From positions 1,364,001 through 1,428,000 of the forward strand of contig NZ_CP047898.1 of assembly GCF_009911795.1 (NCBI RefSeq): DNA of 64,000 nucleotides, read 5' to 3'. Both the position numbers and the translations under genes were made by a program. The first letter of the stretch is position 1; the number at the start of each line of letters is the position of its first letter. The DNA is from Pseudarthrobacter psychrotolerans (GTDB lineage: Bacteria > Actinomycetota > Actinomycetes > Actinomycetales > Micrococcaceae). Shown in pieces: positions 8,912 to 18,420 of the stretch. The notes beneath the pieces are model-generated. The model was not told the origin of the DNA. It made no database searches and saw only the letters and a program-made list of their open reading frames with translations.

Positions 8912-11900
8912 TTACACGTCGGCGCCCAGGCGCTGGCTGATGACGGTGGACACGCCGTCGCCGCGCATGGTGACGCCGTAGAGCGCATCAGCCACTTCCA
9001 TGGTCCGTTTCTGGTGCGTGATCACGATCAGCTGGCTGGACTCCCGGAGCTCTTCGAAGATGGTGATGAGCCGCCCGAGGTTGGTGTCATCAAGGGCCGC
9101 TTCAACCTCGTCCATGACATAGAACGGCGAGGGGCGGGCTTTGAAGATCGCCACCAACAGGGCGACGGCGGTGAGGGACCGTTCGCCTCCGGACAGCAGT
9201 GAGAGCCGCTTGATTTTCTTTCCGGCAGGTCGCGCTTCGACTTCGATTCCGGTATTGAGCATGTCCGAAGGGTCGGTGAGGACCAGCCGGCCTTCGCCGC
9301 CGGGAAAGAGGCGTTCAAAGACGTGGACGAACTGGTCCCGGGTGTCCTCAAAGGCTTCGGTAAAGACGCGCTGGACCCGGTTATCCACTTCCTTGATGAT
9401 GTCCAGCAGGTCTTTGCGGCTGGATTTCAGGTCCTCCAGCTGCGTGCTGAGGAACTGGTGCCGTTCCTCCAGCGCCGCGAACTCCTCCAGCGCCAACGGG
9501 TTGACCTTGCCCAGGGCTGAGAGGTCCCGTTCGGCTTTCCGGAGGCGTTTCTCCTGCTCGTCCCTGACAAAGGGTTTGCCTTCGGGGACCGGTGTGCCGT
9601 CATCGTCCACGGGTGTCCGCAGTGCCGCCCATTTGTCCCCGCGTTCCTCTGCGGGGACGGGCACGGGAACGTCCGGGCCGAAGTCCGCCACCAGGACGTC
9701 GGGGGTGATCCCGAGTTCCTCGATGGAACGCGTTTCCAGGGCTTCAATCCGTGCCCGCTGCTGGGCGCGGGCCAGTTCGTCCCGGTGAACCGAGTCCGTC
9801 AGCTCGGCCAGCTCGCGGGCCAGGGAGTCATTGGTTGTCCGGGTCTCCAGCAGTGCACGGTCCCGTTCTTCCCGGTTTTCTTCGGCAAGGTCGCGTTCAT
9901 GCCGGGACAGCTCAACAGACACGTCGATGAACCGGATTGCCAGCTCCACCGCAGCGGAGACGGCCGTGGCCCGTCCGGCCTGGATCCGACGGCGGCGCGC
10001 CCGCTCGGCGGCCTCTTCACGAGCCCGGCGTTCGGCGGCGGCTGCCCGCTCCAGCGAGAGGGCCCGGTTGCGGGTGGCCGTCAGTTGCTCTTCCGTGCTG
10101 CGCAGCGACAGTCTCGCGTCCATCTCCGCAGACCGGGCCAGCGACGCTGCCAAGGCGAGGGCATCGCGCTGCTCGGTGGAAGGTTCCTCTTCGGCCGGCG
10201 CCTCCTGCGCCGCAGCCAGCCGCGCCGCTACGGCGGCCAGCGCCTGTTCCTCTGACGCGACGTTGCCCTCCGCCCTGGCCAGTGATGTGGCCAGCCTGTC
10301 GCTTTCGCCGACGGCGCTGCGCAGGATGGAGTTCAGGTGGCCGAGCTTTTCGGCCACGGCCGCGAGCCGGGCGTCGGAATCGTGCAGGCGGTCCAGGGCA
10401 GCCTCGGCCCTCGTCCGCGCTTCGGCGCGCCGGACCTCGGCGCCGGCCAGGGCAAACCTGTTCCGTTCCAGATCCGCGGTGACAACGGCCAGCCGGGCCT
10501 CGGCGTCGTCCACGGCCGCCTGCACCTCAAGCAGGGACGGCGCCTTTGCCGAGCCTCCAGTCACGGTGAGGGCGGTAAACACGTCCCCGGCCCGGGTCAC
10601 GGCTGTCAGGTCCGGGCATTCGGCAACCAGCAGCCCCGCACCATTCAGGTCTTCAACAACTGCCACCCGGGTCAGGAGCGCGGCCACGGCGGCGGCGCGC
10701 CCGCCCCCGGCGGATGCCAGGTCCACAGCCCAGCGTGCGCCCTCCGGCAAGGGTCCGCCCTGCAAGGGTCCGCCCGTGGCGGGGTCTGCGACCTGCGCGG
10801 GAACAGCAGACGCCAGCAGCAGGGAGGCGCGCCCCGCATCGTCGTCCTTCAGTAGCTGCACCACGACGGCGGCCACGTCAGGGTCCCGGACCACGACCGC
10901 TTCGGAGGCATCGCCCAGCGCCGCGGCAATCGCCGTCTCGTACCCCGGCTGAATCGTGAGGGCAGAGACGAGGGTGCCCACAACGCCATCCAGTCCGGAG
11001 TTGAGGGCGTGCGCCGTGCCGTCTTTGCGGTTGAGGCCAAGCTGCAGCGCATCCCGGCGGGCCACAAGGGCGTCACGTTCCCGGACAGCTCCTTCCCTTG
11101 TGGAGGTCAGATCGGCAATCTCCTGCACAACGGCGTCGAGCTCTGCGCTGGCGTCCTCGTAGTCGGCGTCGAGGCTTTCCTCCCCTTCCTCGACCCCGCC
11201 ACCTGGGTTTCCAGGGCGGTGAACTCGGACTGGGCCCGGCGGCGGCGTTCCTGTCCGGCGGCGAGTGACTCCCGCAGCCTGCCCAACTCGGCCTGCGCGG
11301 ATTCGACCCGCGATCTTGCCGCACCAACGGCTCCGGCAAGCTTCGCCAGACCCTCGCGGCGGTCGGCGGCAGCCCGGAGGACAGTAGTGAGCCTTTTCTC
11401 CTCGGCGGTTGCCTCGAGTTCAGCCCCGGTCTTAGCCGCCGTCGCTGAGTCCAGTGCGCTGCTCCGGCCAAGGATGTGGCGCTCCAGCTCCGTCAGCTCA
11501 TCCCGGACCCGGGCGGCCTGCCGTTCCAGTTGCTCAGGATCGCTGCCCGAGAACGGTTCAGCATCAACGGCGCCCAGCAGCCGTCCGCGTTCCTGGGCCA
11601 GCGATCCCAGGGAACGGAGCCGTTCCCTGGACGCGGAGAGCCGGTACCAGGTATCCCGCGCGGCGTTGAGCTTTGGCGTGGCCTCGGCTGCGAGCTGCTC
11701 CACGGCTGCCTGTTGACGGCGCCCCGCCTCCAGCTGCAGCTCCACCACGGCGCGGCGGGCCTTCAGGGCCGTTTCGTCGGCCACGTCCTGCTCGAGTGAA
11801 TTCTGTTGCTGGACAAGGTCGTCGGCCAACAGCCGTGCGCGTGCGTCGCGGACATCGAACTGGACCCGCTGGGCGCGGCGTGCCACATCGGCCTGCTTAC

Positions 11901-12516
11901 CCAGCGGAGTGAGCTGGCGTCTGATTTCTCCCGTCAGGTCGCTCAGCCGCTGCAAGTTAGCCTGCATGGCTTCAAGCTTGCGGACCGTTTTTTCCTTGCG
12001 GCGGCGGTGCTTGAGAATACCGGCCGCTTCCTCGATGAAGCCGCGGCGGTCCTCGGGGGTGGCGTGCAGGACCTTGTCCAGCTGGCCCTGGCCGACAATG
12101 ACATGCATTTCCCGCCCCATGCCGGAATCCGAGAGCAGTTCCTGGATGTCGAGCAACCGGCAGCTGGCACCGTTAATAGCGTATTCGGAGCCCCCGGTGC
12201 GGAACAGGGTCCGCGAGATGGTGACCTCGCTGTACTCGATGGGCAGGGCGCCGTCAGTGTTGTCGATGGTCAGGGAGACGTGGGCCCGGCCCAGCGGCGG
12301 CCGCCCGGAAGTCCCCGCAAAAATGACGTCCTCCATTTTGCCGCCGCGGAGCGTTTTGGCGCCCTGCTCCCCCATCACCCAGGAAAGGGCGTCCACCACG
12401 TTGGACTTGCCGGAACCGTTCGGCCCCACCACTGCAGTGACGCCGGGTTCAAAATCGAAGGTTGTGGCCGATGCAAACGACTTGAACCCACGGACGGTAA
12501 GGCTTTTGAGGTGCAA
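8912..12516 (-). CDS. smc: Chromosome segregation ATPase SMC (reading frame broken by one missing base)
   Basis: SMC dimers condense and segregate chromosomes with ScpAB. The N-terminal head has Walker A GPNGSGKSN near residue 32, followed by RGGKMEDVIFAGTSGR. Coiled coil, hinge and a second coiled coil follow, then the C-terminal head with LLSGGERSLTA and Walker B FYVMDEVEAALDD. The head-plus-coil half (12516 to about 11107) and the coil-plus-head half (from about 11197 down to 8912) are in different frames. Adding one G (gene strand) to the run at 11194-11197 joins them as QVAG-VEEGEES and gives about 1201 residues, the normal SMC size. The start is a TTG at 12514-12516, giving HLKSLTVRGFKSFA. 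It lies in the rnc-mutM-smc-ftsY run. Confidence 0.93.
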
Positions 12517-12658
12517 GGTGTTTCTGTTCTCCTGAGTGGCTGAAGCGGCTGCTTTGCTTTCCCAAATCTACTGCGTCGGCCCGGAATTCCACGGATTTCC
12601 GGGCGACTGTCCGCACCCGGTGGCCCGCGGGATGACGTCCGGCAGCGGTGGGTGCGGA

Positions 12659-13606
12659 CTACCAGCGGCCGTTGCGCGGGCGCGGCTGACAGACCGGGCA
12701 GGAGTAGGACGAGCGGTTCATGAACTGCTCGCGGCGGATCGTGGAGTTAATTCCGACGGCGGCACAACGGCTGCAGGGCTTGCCTTCCCGCCCGTAGGCG
12801 TTCAGGGAGCGGTCGAAGTAGCCGGAGGCCCCGTTGATGTTGACGTACAGCGAATCAAAGCTGGTACCGCCGGCCGCGAGTGCGTCCAACATGACCTCGC
12901 GCGCGCTGGTGATGAGCCGTTCCGCGTCGCCGCGGCGCAGGGTATCGGTGGGCCTGGCGTAGTGCAGCTTTGCCCGCCACAGGGACTCGTCGGCGTAGAT
13001 GTTGCCGATTCCCGAAACCAGCGCCTGGTCCAACAAGGCTCGCTTGAGGCCCGTCTTGCGCTTCCGCAGCCGGCTGTAAAACAGGTCAAAGGAAAACGCC
13101 GGGTCCAGGGGGTCCCTGGCGATGTGGGACGCTTCCTCGGCGATCAGCGCAGCGGGCGATTCCGCCTCGCCTCCCGGGCCGCCGTCGTCCGTGGGAACCA
13201 TGCCGGTGACGAACAACCCGCCGAAAATCCGTTGGTCAACAAACCTGAGTTGTTCGGGCATTCCGGCTACGGGGCTCAGGCGCAGCCTGACCTTGAGGTG
13301 TTTTTCATCCGGTACGTCGCCGTCCTGCATCAGGAGCTGGCCGCTCATCCCGAGGTGGGCCATCAGGGCGATAGACGGTGCGCCGACGGAATCCGCAGTC
13401 TCGCTCAGCGGCATCCACAGGAATTTTCCGCGGCGCACAACGTCCACAACCGTGGTGCCTTGGAGATTGCCCTTGAAGTCCTCAGGGCCCAAGGCATGGC
13501 GGCGGAGGGAGCGTGGGTCCAGCACCTCTACCGCTGTGATGGTCCGGCCGCGGACCCAACTCACCAGTCCGCGGCGGACCACTTCAACTTCCGGAAGTTC
13601 GGGCAC
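12659..13606 (-). CDS. mutM: Formamidopyrimidine-DNA glycosylase (bifunctional, AP lyase)
   Basis: MutM removes 8-oxoguanine and other oxidised purines from DNA. The protein is 315 residues and starts MPELPEVE, so after Met removal it has the catalytic N-terminal proline and the following glutamate. The helix-two-turn-helix motif includes [12 protein letters not shown] near residue 190. The C-terminal zinc finger is visible as C-S-R-C and C-P-V-C (about residues 280 and 306). It is slightly longer than most family members because of an insert near residue 120 ([12 protein letters not shown]). The stop of rnc lies 6 bases upstream of its ATG, so rnc and mutM are co-transcribed. Confidence 0.97.
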   Translation of the reverse strand: MPELPEVEVVRRGLVSWVRGRTITAVEVLDPRSLRRHALGPEDFKGNLQGTTVVDVVRRGKFLWMPLSETADSVGAPSIALMAHLGMSGQLLMQDGDVPDEKHLKVRLRLSPVAGMPEQLRFVDQRIFGGLFVTGMVPTDDGGPGGEAESPAALIAEEASHIARDPLDPAFSFDLFYSRLRKRKTGLKRALLDQALVSGIGNIYADESLWRAKLHYARPTDTLRRGDAERLITSAREVMLDALAAGGTSFDSLYVNINGASGYFDRSLNAYGREGKPCSRCAAVGINSTIRREQFMNRSSYSCPVCQPRPRNGRW

Positions 13607-13612
13607 GGATTC

Positions 13613-14356
13613 CTAGACGCTGCGGGAGGACTCTGGTGATGTGCCCTCCGATGCAGAGGCTACGGCGGCTCCGGCGCTGGGGGAAAGCTGACGCCACGCG
13701 TCGGCGGCGGCTTCCTGCTCGGCTTCCTTCTTGGAGTGGCCTGATCCGTTGCCGTATGGCTTGCCCCCGATATTCAGGACAGCCTTAAACGTGCGGGCGT
13801 GGTCTGGCCCGGCCCCTTCAACGGCGTAGTAGATAGTGCCAAGCTGCCGGCTGGCGGCCAGTTCCTGGATGCTGGTCTTCCAGTCCGTGCCGGCGCCGAG
13901 GGCGGCCGCATCCTTGAGGAGCGGGCCGATCAGGCGCATGACCAGCTGGCGGGCGGTCTCGATGTCGTTGGACACGTAAGTGGCACCAATCAGCGCTTCC
14001 ATGGTGTCCGCCAGGATGGAGGCCTTGTTCTTGCCCTCGGTAAGCTTTTCGCCCTGGCCCAGGTAGATATAGTCCCCGATGCCAAGGCTGCGGCCGATGC
14101 CGGCGAGGGCGCGCGTGCTGACAACCGCAGAGCGGCGTTTGGCCAGGTCGCCTTCGGGCAGCGTGGGGTTGTCCCGGTACAGGGCATCGGTCACGGAGAA
14201 GCCAAGGATTGAGTCGCCCAGGAATTCGAGCCGCTCGTTGGTGGGGATTCCGCCGTTTTCGTAGGCGTAGGAGCGGTGTGTCAGAGCAAGACGAAGCGTC
14301 CCGGCGTCAATGGAGACACCGAGACGCTTCAGAAGCTCTTCAGTTGAAGACATCAT
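13613..14356 (-). CDS. rnc: Ribonuclease III
   Basis: RNase III cleaves double-stranded RNA in rRNA processing and mRNA decay. The protein is 247 residues. The catalytic signature NERLEFLGDSIL is at about residues 40-51, with the second acidic cluster DTMEALIGATY near residue 117. A double-stranded RNA-binding domain follows, with GSGHSKKEAEQEAAADAW near residue 207. The first of two adjacent ATG codons is used as the start; the second is equally possible. The gene follows rpmF by 18 bases. The yceD-rpmF-rnc order is the standard bacterial arrangement. Confidence 0.97.
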   Translation of the reverse strand: MMSSTEELLKRLGVSIDAGTLRLALTHRSYAYENGGIPTNERLEFLGDSILGFSVTDALYRDNPTLPEGDLAKRRSAVVSTRALAGIGRSLGIGDYIYLGQGEKLTEGKNKASILADTMEALIGATYVSNDIETARQLVMRLIGPLLKDAAALGAGTDWKTSIQELAASRQLGTIYYAVEGAGPDHARTFKAVLNIGGKPYGNGSGHSKKEAEQEAAADAWRQLSPSAGAAVASASEGTSPESSRSV

Positions 14357-14374
14357 GTCAGCCCAAGCGGCCGA

Positions 14375-14578
14375 TTAGACGTCTGCGACCTTGCGGCCCT
14401 TGTACTCAAGGAACAACGCAGTGCCAGCCGAGTCGGTGACGACCTTTGCCTGGTGCGGCAGGCTGTAGGTAACCTGGCCGTTTTCGACAGTCTTCACCAG
14501 GTGGGGGGCAGTTGCCTTCCACTGGGAGCGGCGGGAGCGGGTATTCGAGCGAGACATTTTCCGCTTCGGGACAGCCAC
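14375..14578 (-). CDS. rpmF: 50S ribosomal protein L32 (cysteine-free form)
   Basis: This is a 67-residue basic protein of the large ribosomal subunit. The N-terminus [17 protein letters not shown] is the L32 signature. There are no cysteines, so it is the zinc-independent (C-minus) form. It sits between yceD and rnc, a widely conserved position. Confidence 0.97.
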   Translation of the reverse strand: MAVPKRKMSRSNTRSRRSQWKATAPHLVKTVENGQVTYSLPHQAKVVTDSAGTALFLEYKGRKVADV

Positions 14579-14614
14579 GGCTAACTCATTTCTCTCTAGA
14601 CAAACACGTACAAA

Positions 14615-15139
14615 TCAGTTTTGCCGGTCAGGCTTAGCCAAGTCGGCTAGGGCAGCCCAGCGAGGATCTACGATCTCGTGGTGATGCCCCGGCTCGTCTT
14701 CCAGGCGGACTCCACATTCGGAGCAAAGGCCCTGGCAGTCTTCCCGGCACACCGGCTGGAACGGCAGCATGGTTACAACTGCGTCCCGCAACACCGGCTC
14801 AAGATCGATAACATCGCGCTCGACTCGATATTGCTCTTCTTCGTCTTCTTCGTCCGAGAGCAGGACGCCCTCGTAGAAGAAAAGTTCTTGCACATTGACC
14901 TCGAGGTCATACGCAAGGGGATCCAGGCATCTGCCGCATTCGCCTTTTACTGCGGCGACGGCGGTTCCTGATACCAGAATTCCTTCGTGTACGGCCTCAA
15001 GCCTCAGATCCAGCTCGATATCCGAGCCTTCCTGAACGCCAATGAGTGCCACACCAAGATCACTTGGTGCGGGTACATGTTCTTTCAGTGTCCGCATGCT
15101 TCCCGGGCTGCGCCCGATGTCCTTGACGTCGAACGCCAA
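14615..15139 (-). CDS. YceD/DUF177 family protein
   Basis: This DUF177 protein belongs to the family found next to rpmF in most bacteria, with a role in 23S rRNA metabolism or ribosome assembly. It is about 174 residues, with C-G-R-C-L-D-P (about 67-73) and a second cysteine cluster CREDCQGLCSECG (about 131-143) that could bind metal. The coordinates use the TTG at 15139, which has no ribosome site. Homology-like sequence continues upstream in frame (IKRDASSP). A good AGGAG lies just before an ATT at 15161-15163, so the true start may be that rare codon. Confidence 0.88.
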   Translation of the reverse strand: MAFDVKDIGRSPGSMRTLKEHVPAPSDLGVALIGVQEGSDIELDLRLEAVHEGILVSGTAVAAVKGECGRCLDPLAYDLEVNVQELFFYEGVLLSDEEDEEEQYRVERDVIDLEPVLRDAVVTMLPFQPVCREDCQGLCSECGVRLEDEPGHHHEIVDPRWAALADLAKPDRQN

Positions 15140-15279
15140 GGGCGAACTAGCATCTCGTTTAATGAGAACTCCTGTTGAACATATGACCGACGTACCATCT
15201 TAGCCTGAAGAACCGCAGGGACTCAAACCAGGCGACGGACGGCCGTCGAAGTACCGCACCAGCCTACCCTCTTGGCAGT

Positions 15280-15765
15280 TTATCCGGGAGCCGACCCGCC
15301 CGCGAGCAACCTTTTATGTACCGAACGGGGCACATAATCGGACACGCTGCCACCCAGGCCCGCCACTTCCTTGATCAGGGTGGAGGACAAATGCAGGTAG
15401 TGCGCCTCAGCCGGCAGGAACACCGTTTCCACGCCGCTGAGCTGGCGGTTCATCGTAGCCATCGGAAGTTCGTAGTCGAAGTCGGAAGATGAGCGGAGAC
15501 CCTTCACAATCGCGGAGACACCGCGGTGGCGGCAGTACTCCGCCAGGAGGCCGTCGCCCACCGGTTCCACCACAATGCCTTTCAGGGACGCCAGGGTTTC
15601 GCGCGCCATGTCCAGGCGGTCCCCCAGGCTGAACATGTACTTCTTCGCATAGTTGGTGGAAACCGCAACAATCACCTCGTCAAAGAGGCCGGCGGCACGG
15701 GCGATGACCTCGAGATGGCCGTTATGAATAGGGTCAAAGGATCCGGGGCAGACAGCGCGTCTCAT
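15280..15765 (-). CDS. coaD: Phosphopantetheine adenylyltransferase
   Basis: CoaD transfers AMP from ATP to 4'-phosphopantetheine, the penultimate step of coenzyme A synthesis. The protein is 161 residues, the usual size. The nucleotidyltransferase motif GSFDPIHNGH is at residues 8-17 and GLRSSSDFDYE near residue 89. The C-terminal ISSTxIKE-type motif appears as LSSTLIKE. It is divergent from the aminotransferase gene with about 43 bases between the starts, and is followed by yceD on the same strand. Confidence 0.97.
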   Translation of the reverse strand: MRRAVCPGSFDPIHNGHLEVIARAAGLFDEVIVAVSTNYAKKYMFSLGDRLDMARETLASLKGIVVEPVGDGLLAEYCRHRGVSAIVKGLRSSSDFDYELPMATMNRQLSGVETVFLPAEAHYLHLSSTLIKEVAGLGGSVSDYVPRSVHKRLLAGGSAPG

Positions 15766-15808
15766 GCACCGAACCTACCGTATGGAAAGGCCGGGATACC
15801 ATGACTGG

Positions 15809-17038
15809 ATGCATCCACCACGGGACCTTTCCATGCCCGCCGCGCCTGCCCCGTGGCAGCGCGCGGCCTCAGGCGCCAACCTGCTGGGACCTGCCGGCCA
15901 CCTGGGCGTCACCATCTTCGAGGAGATGACCACCCTGGCGGCACGGACCGGCGCCATTAACCTCGGTCAGGGCTTTCCGGACGAGGACGGACCGCTGGAA
16001 ATCAAGGCGGCCGCGATGGCCGCCATCGAAGCCGGGGCCAACCAGTACGCGCCCGGCAAGGGCATCCCGGAACTGCGTGAGGCCGTGGCCGCCCACCAGG
16101 AACGGTTCTACGGGCTGACCCCGGATCCGCAGACCGAGATCATTGTCAGTACCGGCGCCACAGAGGGGATCGCCGCTACGTTACTGGCGTTCGTTGGCCC
16201 CGGAGATGAAGTACTGACCTTCGAGCCGTTTTATGACTCGTACGGCGCCGTCATCGGCCTGTCCGGCGCCACCCACGTCACGGCGCCCCTGCTGGCTCCC
16301 GACTTTTTCCCGGACATGGCTGCCCTGGAAGCCGCCTTCACCGACCGCACCAGGGTGGTGCTGTTGAACAACCCGCACAATCCCACCGGCGCGGTCTTCC
16401 CCCGCCACATTCTTCAGCGCGTCGTCGAGCTTGCCGCGAACCATGACTGCCTCATCATCACCGACGAGGTGTACGAGCACCTCACCTTCGGTGCCCGGCA
16501 CATTCCTGTAGCCACCCTGCCGGGTGCAGCTGAGCGGACCATCACCATCTCGTCCGCCGGAAAGACCTTCTCCTTCACCGGCTGGAAGATCGGCTGGCTG
16601 ACCGGCCCGGATCACCTGGTGGCGGCGGTCCGCACGGTCAAGCAGTTCCTGACCTACAGCTCCGGTACACCGTTCCAGGCGGCCATTGCCACCGGCCTGG
16701 CACTGCCGGATGAGTTTTACCTCGGCATTTCGGCCACCCTGCGGAAGAAGCGGGACATCCTCAGCGAAGGCCTTCGCGCCGCAGGGTTCGACGTCTACAC
16801 TCCGCAGGGCACATATTTCGTCAACGTGGACACCGCGCCCCTGGGCATCAGCGACTCCGTGGACCTGGCCCGCAGGCTGCCCGGCCTGGTGGGAGTAGCC
16901 GCGATCCCCGTCCCGGTGTTCTGCCACCCGGAGGGCGCGGAACGGACACGCAGCCTGCTCAGGTTCGCGTTCTGCAAGAAAGTAGAGGTCCTTGAGGAGG
17001 CCGCTGCAAGGCTGGCGACCCTCAGCGGAAAACTCTGA
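15809..17038 (+). CDS. PLP-dependent aminotransferase class I/II, DapC-like
   Basis: This 409-residue fold-type I aminotransferase has GAINLGQGFPDEDGP near residue 45, the cofactor-binding NNPHNPTGAV, the aspartate in ITDEVYEHL and the PLP lysine in SSAGKTFSFTGWKIGW (near residue 254). The pattern closely resembles mycobacterial DapC (N-succinyldiaminopimelate aminotransferase, lysine and peptidoglycan pathway), which I recall as sharing the NLGQGFPDEDGP segment. Members of this group also include broad-range kynurenine or glutamine aminotransferases, so the substrate is inferred. The start is uncertain: ATGs at 15809 and 15833 are both possible and neither has a strong ribosome site. Its stop overlaps the next gene's start (TGATG). 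Confidence 0.85.
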   Translation: MHPPRDLSMPAAPAPWQRAASGANLLGPAGHLGVTIFEEMTTLAARTGAINLGQGFPDEDGPLEIKAAAMAAIEAGANQYAPGKGIPELREAVAAHQERFYGLTPDPQTEIIVSTGATEGIAATLLAFVGPGDEVLTFEPFYDSYGAVIGLSGATHVTAPLLAPDFFPDMAALEAAFTDRTRVVLLNNPHNPTGAVFPRHILQRVVELAANHDCLIITDEVYEHLTFGARHIPVATLPGAAERTITISSAGKTFSFTGWKIGWLTGPDHLVAAVRTVKQFLTYSSGTPFQAAIATGLALPDEFYLGISATLRKKRDILSEGLRAAGFDVYTPQGTYFVNVDTAPLGISDSVDLARRLPGLVGVAAIPVPVFCHPEGAERTRSLLRFAFCKKVEVLEEAAARLATLSGKL

Positions 17039-17826
17039 TGGCAGATCCGGGCGCCATACGTTCCACGCGGTTCCTGCGGACCACGGGACAGCACGCCTCC
17101 ATTGAGCCCGACGCCTTCACCCATGGCGGCTACGTCCTGAGCATCGGCGGGGACGAGCAGTCCCACGTTAATCTGGCGCACCCCGAGGAGATCTTCTACG
17201 AATACCTGCGACGGATCGGCCATCTGGTGGATCTCGCCGCTCCCGAAGGCCAGCCGATCACGGCCCTGCATCTTGGGGCCGGGGCGCTGACGCTGGCCCG
17301 CTATATACAGGCGACGAGACCCGGATCCGTCCAGTACGCGGTGGAGCTGGAACGGGAACTCCTCGACTTTGTCCTGCAGCAACTCCCGCTGCCTGGCGGA
17401 ACCGACCTGCATACGGTCATCGGCGATGCCCGCGACGCCCTGGCGGACCTGGACCCGGAACTTCGGTTCGACGTCGTGATCCTGGACATCTTCTCGGGTC
17501 CGGAAGCCCCGGCCCACATCGCCTGCCAGGAGTTCTACCAGGAGGCCCGGGCACGCCTCGCACCGCAGGGGTTGCTGATCATTAACGTAGGCGACGAACC
17601 GGGCCTGACCCTGGTGCGAAGCCAGGCCGCCGCCATGCGCCGCGCCATGACGGACGTTGCAGCCTTCGCCGAAACCGGCATGTTCGCAGGCCGCTACCCC
17701 GGCAACATCATCCTCGCCGGAACGCAGACGCCCTGGCCCAAAGAGTGGACAGCCGAACTGACGGCACGCGGCCCCCACCCCGCGAAGGTTCTGGCCGGCG
17801 TGGACCTCGATGGGCTCGCCGGCTGA
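17038..17826 (+). CDS. Spermidine synthase-like methyltransferase-fold protein
   Basis: This 262-residue protein has a Rossmann methyltransferase fold like polyamine synthases. ALHLGAGALTLARY (about 76-89) is the SAM-type glycine loop. The acidic residue of the next strand is in VELERELLDF, and DVVILDIFSG (about 149-158) is the DxxxxDxF-like catalytic region. Many actinobacteria carry such spermidine-synthase-like proteins without a polyamine pathway, and the true substrate is generally unknown. The start overlaps the aminotransferase stop, so the two are translationally coupled. It is convergent with rsmD, three bases away. Confidence 0.75.
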   Translation: MADPGAIRSTRFLRTTGQHASIEPDAFTHGGYVLSIGGDEQSHVNLAHPEEIFYEYLRRIGHLVDLAAPEGQPITALHLGAGALTLARYIQATRPGSVQYAVELERELLDFVLQQLPLPGGTDLHTVIGDARDALADLDPELRFDVVILDIFSGPEAPAHIACQEFYQEARARLAPQGLLIINVGDEPGLTLVRSQAAAMRRAMTDVAAFAETGMFAGRYPGNIILAGTQTPWPKEWTAELTARGPHPAKVLAGVDLDGLAG

Positions 17827-17829
17827 ATC

Positions 17830-18411
17830 TCAGTCCTCCGGAAGCACTGAAGGCTCCGCGAACCAGAGCTTTGTTTCGCCGTACTTCTTCTCGGCGAACC
17901 GTTCCAGGCCCGCAGGCCAGGCTGGCTCCGGTGAACGCGAGGACCGCTCCACTACCACGACCGCCGCCGGAGCCAGGTGATCGGCCAGTTTGCCCAGCAC
18001 CGCCGACAGGGCGGGGTCATCCAGCGGATACGGCGGGTCCAGGAACACCAGGTCCCAGCTGGCCGTCTCCGCCGCGCGCTCCAGGAAGGACTCCACCCTG
18101 GACCGGTGGACCGTCACACCCTTACGTCCCAGCACGCCGTTGATCAGGTCCGCATTGCGCTGGCATACGGAACTGGCCTTGGCATCGAACTCCACGAGGT
18201 CAACGGCCTCAGCACCCCTGCTGCCGCTCTCCACGCCCAACGATCCGGACCCTGCGTACAGGTCCAGGACCCGGGCGCCGGCTATGATCCCGAAGGCGTC
18301 GAGCCGGGAGAACAGTGCTTCCTTAACGCGGTCCGTGGTGGGCCTGGTCAGGGAACCGGGGACGCTGACCAGAGGGGTCCCGCCTGCGGCGCCCGAAATG
18401 ATGCGGCTCAT
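17830..18411 (-). CDS. rsmD: 16S rRNA (guanine(966)-N(2))-methyltransferase RsmD
   Basis: RsmD methylates G966 of 16S rRNA using SAM. The protein is 193 residues. The start MSRIISGAAGG is typical, RPTTDRVKEALFSRL is the family signature near residue 25, VLDLYAGSGSLGVE is the SAM loop near residue 48, and the catalytic motif LVFLDPPYPLDD is near residue 120. It follows recG by nine bases on the same strand. The recG-rsmD linkage is common in actinobacteria. Confidence 0.96.
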   Translation of the reverse strand: MSRIISGAAGGTPLVSVPGSLTRPTTDRVKEALFSRLDAFGIIAGARVLDLYAGSGSLGVESGSRGAEAVDLVEFDAKASSVCQRNADLINGVLGRKGVTVHRSRVESFLERAAETASWDLVFLDPPYPLDDPALSAVLGKLADHLAPAAVVVVERSSRSPEPAWPAGLERFAEKKYGETKLWFAEPSVLPED

Positions 18412-18420
18412 GGCCGCCTC

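Noticed and set aside
9831..10952. Long open frame on the plus strand inside smc
   Set aside because: It is antisense to the coiled-coil coding sequence of smc, with Ser/Ala/Arg-rich low-complexity translation, which is typical of a shadow in high-GC DNA.
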